In this document: positions 63,470 to 64,000 of the stretch, piece by piece
How positions within the stretch are numbered: the first letter of the stretch is position 1
Layout of the letters: every line of letters begins with the position of its first letter
Source of the DNA: Bradyrhizobium icense
GTDB taxonomy: Bacteria > Pseudomonadota > Alphaproteobacteria > Rhizobiales > Xanthobacteraceae
Assembly: GCF_001693385.1 (NCBI RefSeq)
Contig: NZ_CP016428.1
Span: forward strand, 1,116,001 to 1,180,000
Direction of reading: 5' to 3'
Length of the DNA stretch: 64,000 nt
Made by a program: the position numbers and the translations under genes
The notes under the pieces: generated by a model
Database searches by the model: none
What the model saw: only the letters and a program-made list of their open reading frames with translations
What the model was told of the DNA's origin: nothing

Positions 63470-64000
63470 ATGGATATCCGGCAGCTCAGGACCTTCAGTT
63501 GCGTGGCCGAGCTCGGCAGCCTCAGCAAGGCCTCCGACACGCTGCGCGTGGCGCAGCCGGCGCTGAGCCGCCAGATCAAGTTGCTCGAACACGAATTGCG
63601 GGCCGAGCTGTTCACGCGGAACGGCCGCGGCATGGTGCTGACCGACGCCGGCCGGCTTTTGCTGGCGCGCACCGCCGGCATCGTCCGGCAGATCGACCAG
63701 GTGCGCGACGAGATCCAGTCCGCCGGCGGCCCGCCCTCGGGCCGGGTGGTGCTTGGGCTGGTGCCGACCGTGAGCTGCGTGATTTCGGCGCGGCTCGCGC
63801 GGCGCACCGTCGACAAATATCCCGGCATTTCGCTCTGCATCGTCGAAAGCTACAGCGGCCATCTGATGGAATGGCTGCACCGAGGCGAGATGGATCTGGC
63901 GCTGATCTACGGCCCGTCGAGCGACCTGCATCTTTCCGTGCAAAGCCTCGGCCGCGACCCCATCGTCGCCGTCGGGCCGCGCGGCAGCGGGTTGTCGGAG
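63470..64000 (+). CDS. LysR-type transcriptional regulator (partial)
   Basis: The first 177 codons of a LysR regulator; the gene runs off the right edge. Residues 1-60 are the winged HTH (begins MDIRQLRTFSCVAELGS; HTH core LSKASDTLRVAQPALSRQI). The substrate-binding domain begins near residue 88 (GRVVLGLVPTVS). Its direction and the short divergent gap point to control of the acyl-CoA dehydrogenase/CoA transferase/MaoC operon. Confidence 0.95.
   Translation, partial: MDIRQLRTFSCVAELGSLSKASDTLRVAQPALSRQIKLLEHELRAELFTRNGRGMVLTDAGRLLLARTAGIVRQIDQVRDEIQSAGGPPSGRVVLGLVPTVSCVISARLARRTVDKYPGISLCIVESYSGHLMEWLHRGEMDLALIYGPSSDLHLSVQSLGRDPIVAVGPRGSGLSE

Overview
The window is high-GC chromosomal DNA from an alphaproteobacterium, most likely Bradyrhizobium or a close relative. 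The evidence is the density of branched-chain-amino-acid-type ABC transporters, TRAP transporters, CaiB/BaiF CoA transferases and acyl-CoA dehydrogenases; the rhizobial-type XRE, SARP/TPR and adenylate cyclase proteins; and dispersed palindromic intergenic repeats. Assignments come from reading the sequence without database searches, so family names are by eye. No rRNA, tRNA, CRISPR array, insertion sequence or phage gene was found.

1-16606: a catabolic and uptake island. It has an ABC transporter (livM partial, livH, and two paralogous binding proteins), a TRAP transporter (dctPQM), two divergent acyl-CoA ligases, an alpha/beta hydrolase, an Asp/Glu-racemase-fold protein, a thiolase-like protein, a DUF35-SDR fusion and a PF04199 cyclase. 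By eye, four of the central enzymes lack the usual catalytic residues of their folds. A shared AT-rich dyad lies upstream of the racemase-fold/thiolase genes and between the two ligases. A short remnant that looks like ohr is embedded here.

16685-26988: phosphoglucomutase, small regulators, then a compact group made of a YcaO-domain protein, a SARP/BTAD-TPR regulator, a 136-residue protein ending in Tyr-Cys-Ala, and an animal-type haem peroxidase. Short repeats with 11-12 bp periodicity lie upstream of the peroxidase. This group is the best candidate for an undescribed modification system in the window. A DapA-family aldolase follows.

26993-36067: a second-type FtsH (HEMGH zinc motif) divergent from a single-PDZ Deg protease, an orphan CoxL-like molybdenum hydroxylase, and a beta-oxidation operon with two acyl-CoA dehydrogenases and an enoyl-CoA hydratase.

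36225-49390: LemA and two TPM-domain proteins, a cNMP-binding/metallo-beta-lactamase pair followed in frame by a glutathione-transferase remnant, a coiled-coil membrane protein with a clear terminator, a secreted CxxCH protein, a glutathione transferase, a CoA transferase, bifunctional PutA, a secreted protein with a possible Cys-His-Asp triad, a cold-shock protein and a His-rich secreted peptide.

49593-64000: a membrane [2Fe-2S]-adenylate cyclase, a GT39 glycosyltransferase, the YcjF/YcjX pair, a haemolysin III protein, an SDR, a Gly/Tyr-rich protein, and an operon of acyl-CoA dehydrogenase, CoA transferase, MaoC-type hydratase and a benzoylformate-decarboxylase-like enzyme, divergent from a LysR regulator that runs off the end. 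Several intergenic gaps hold palindromic repeats.
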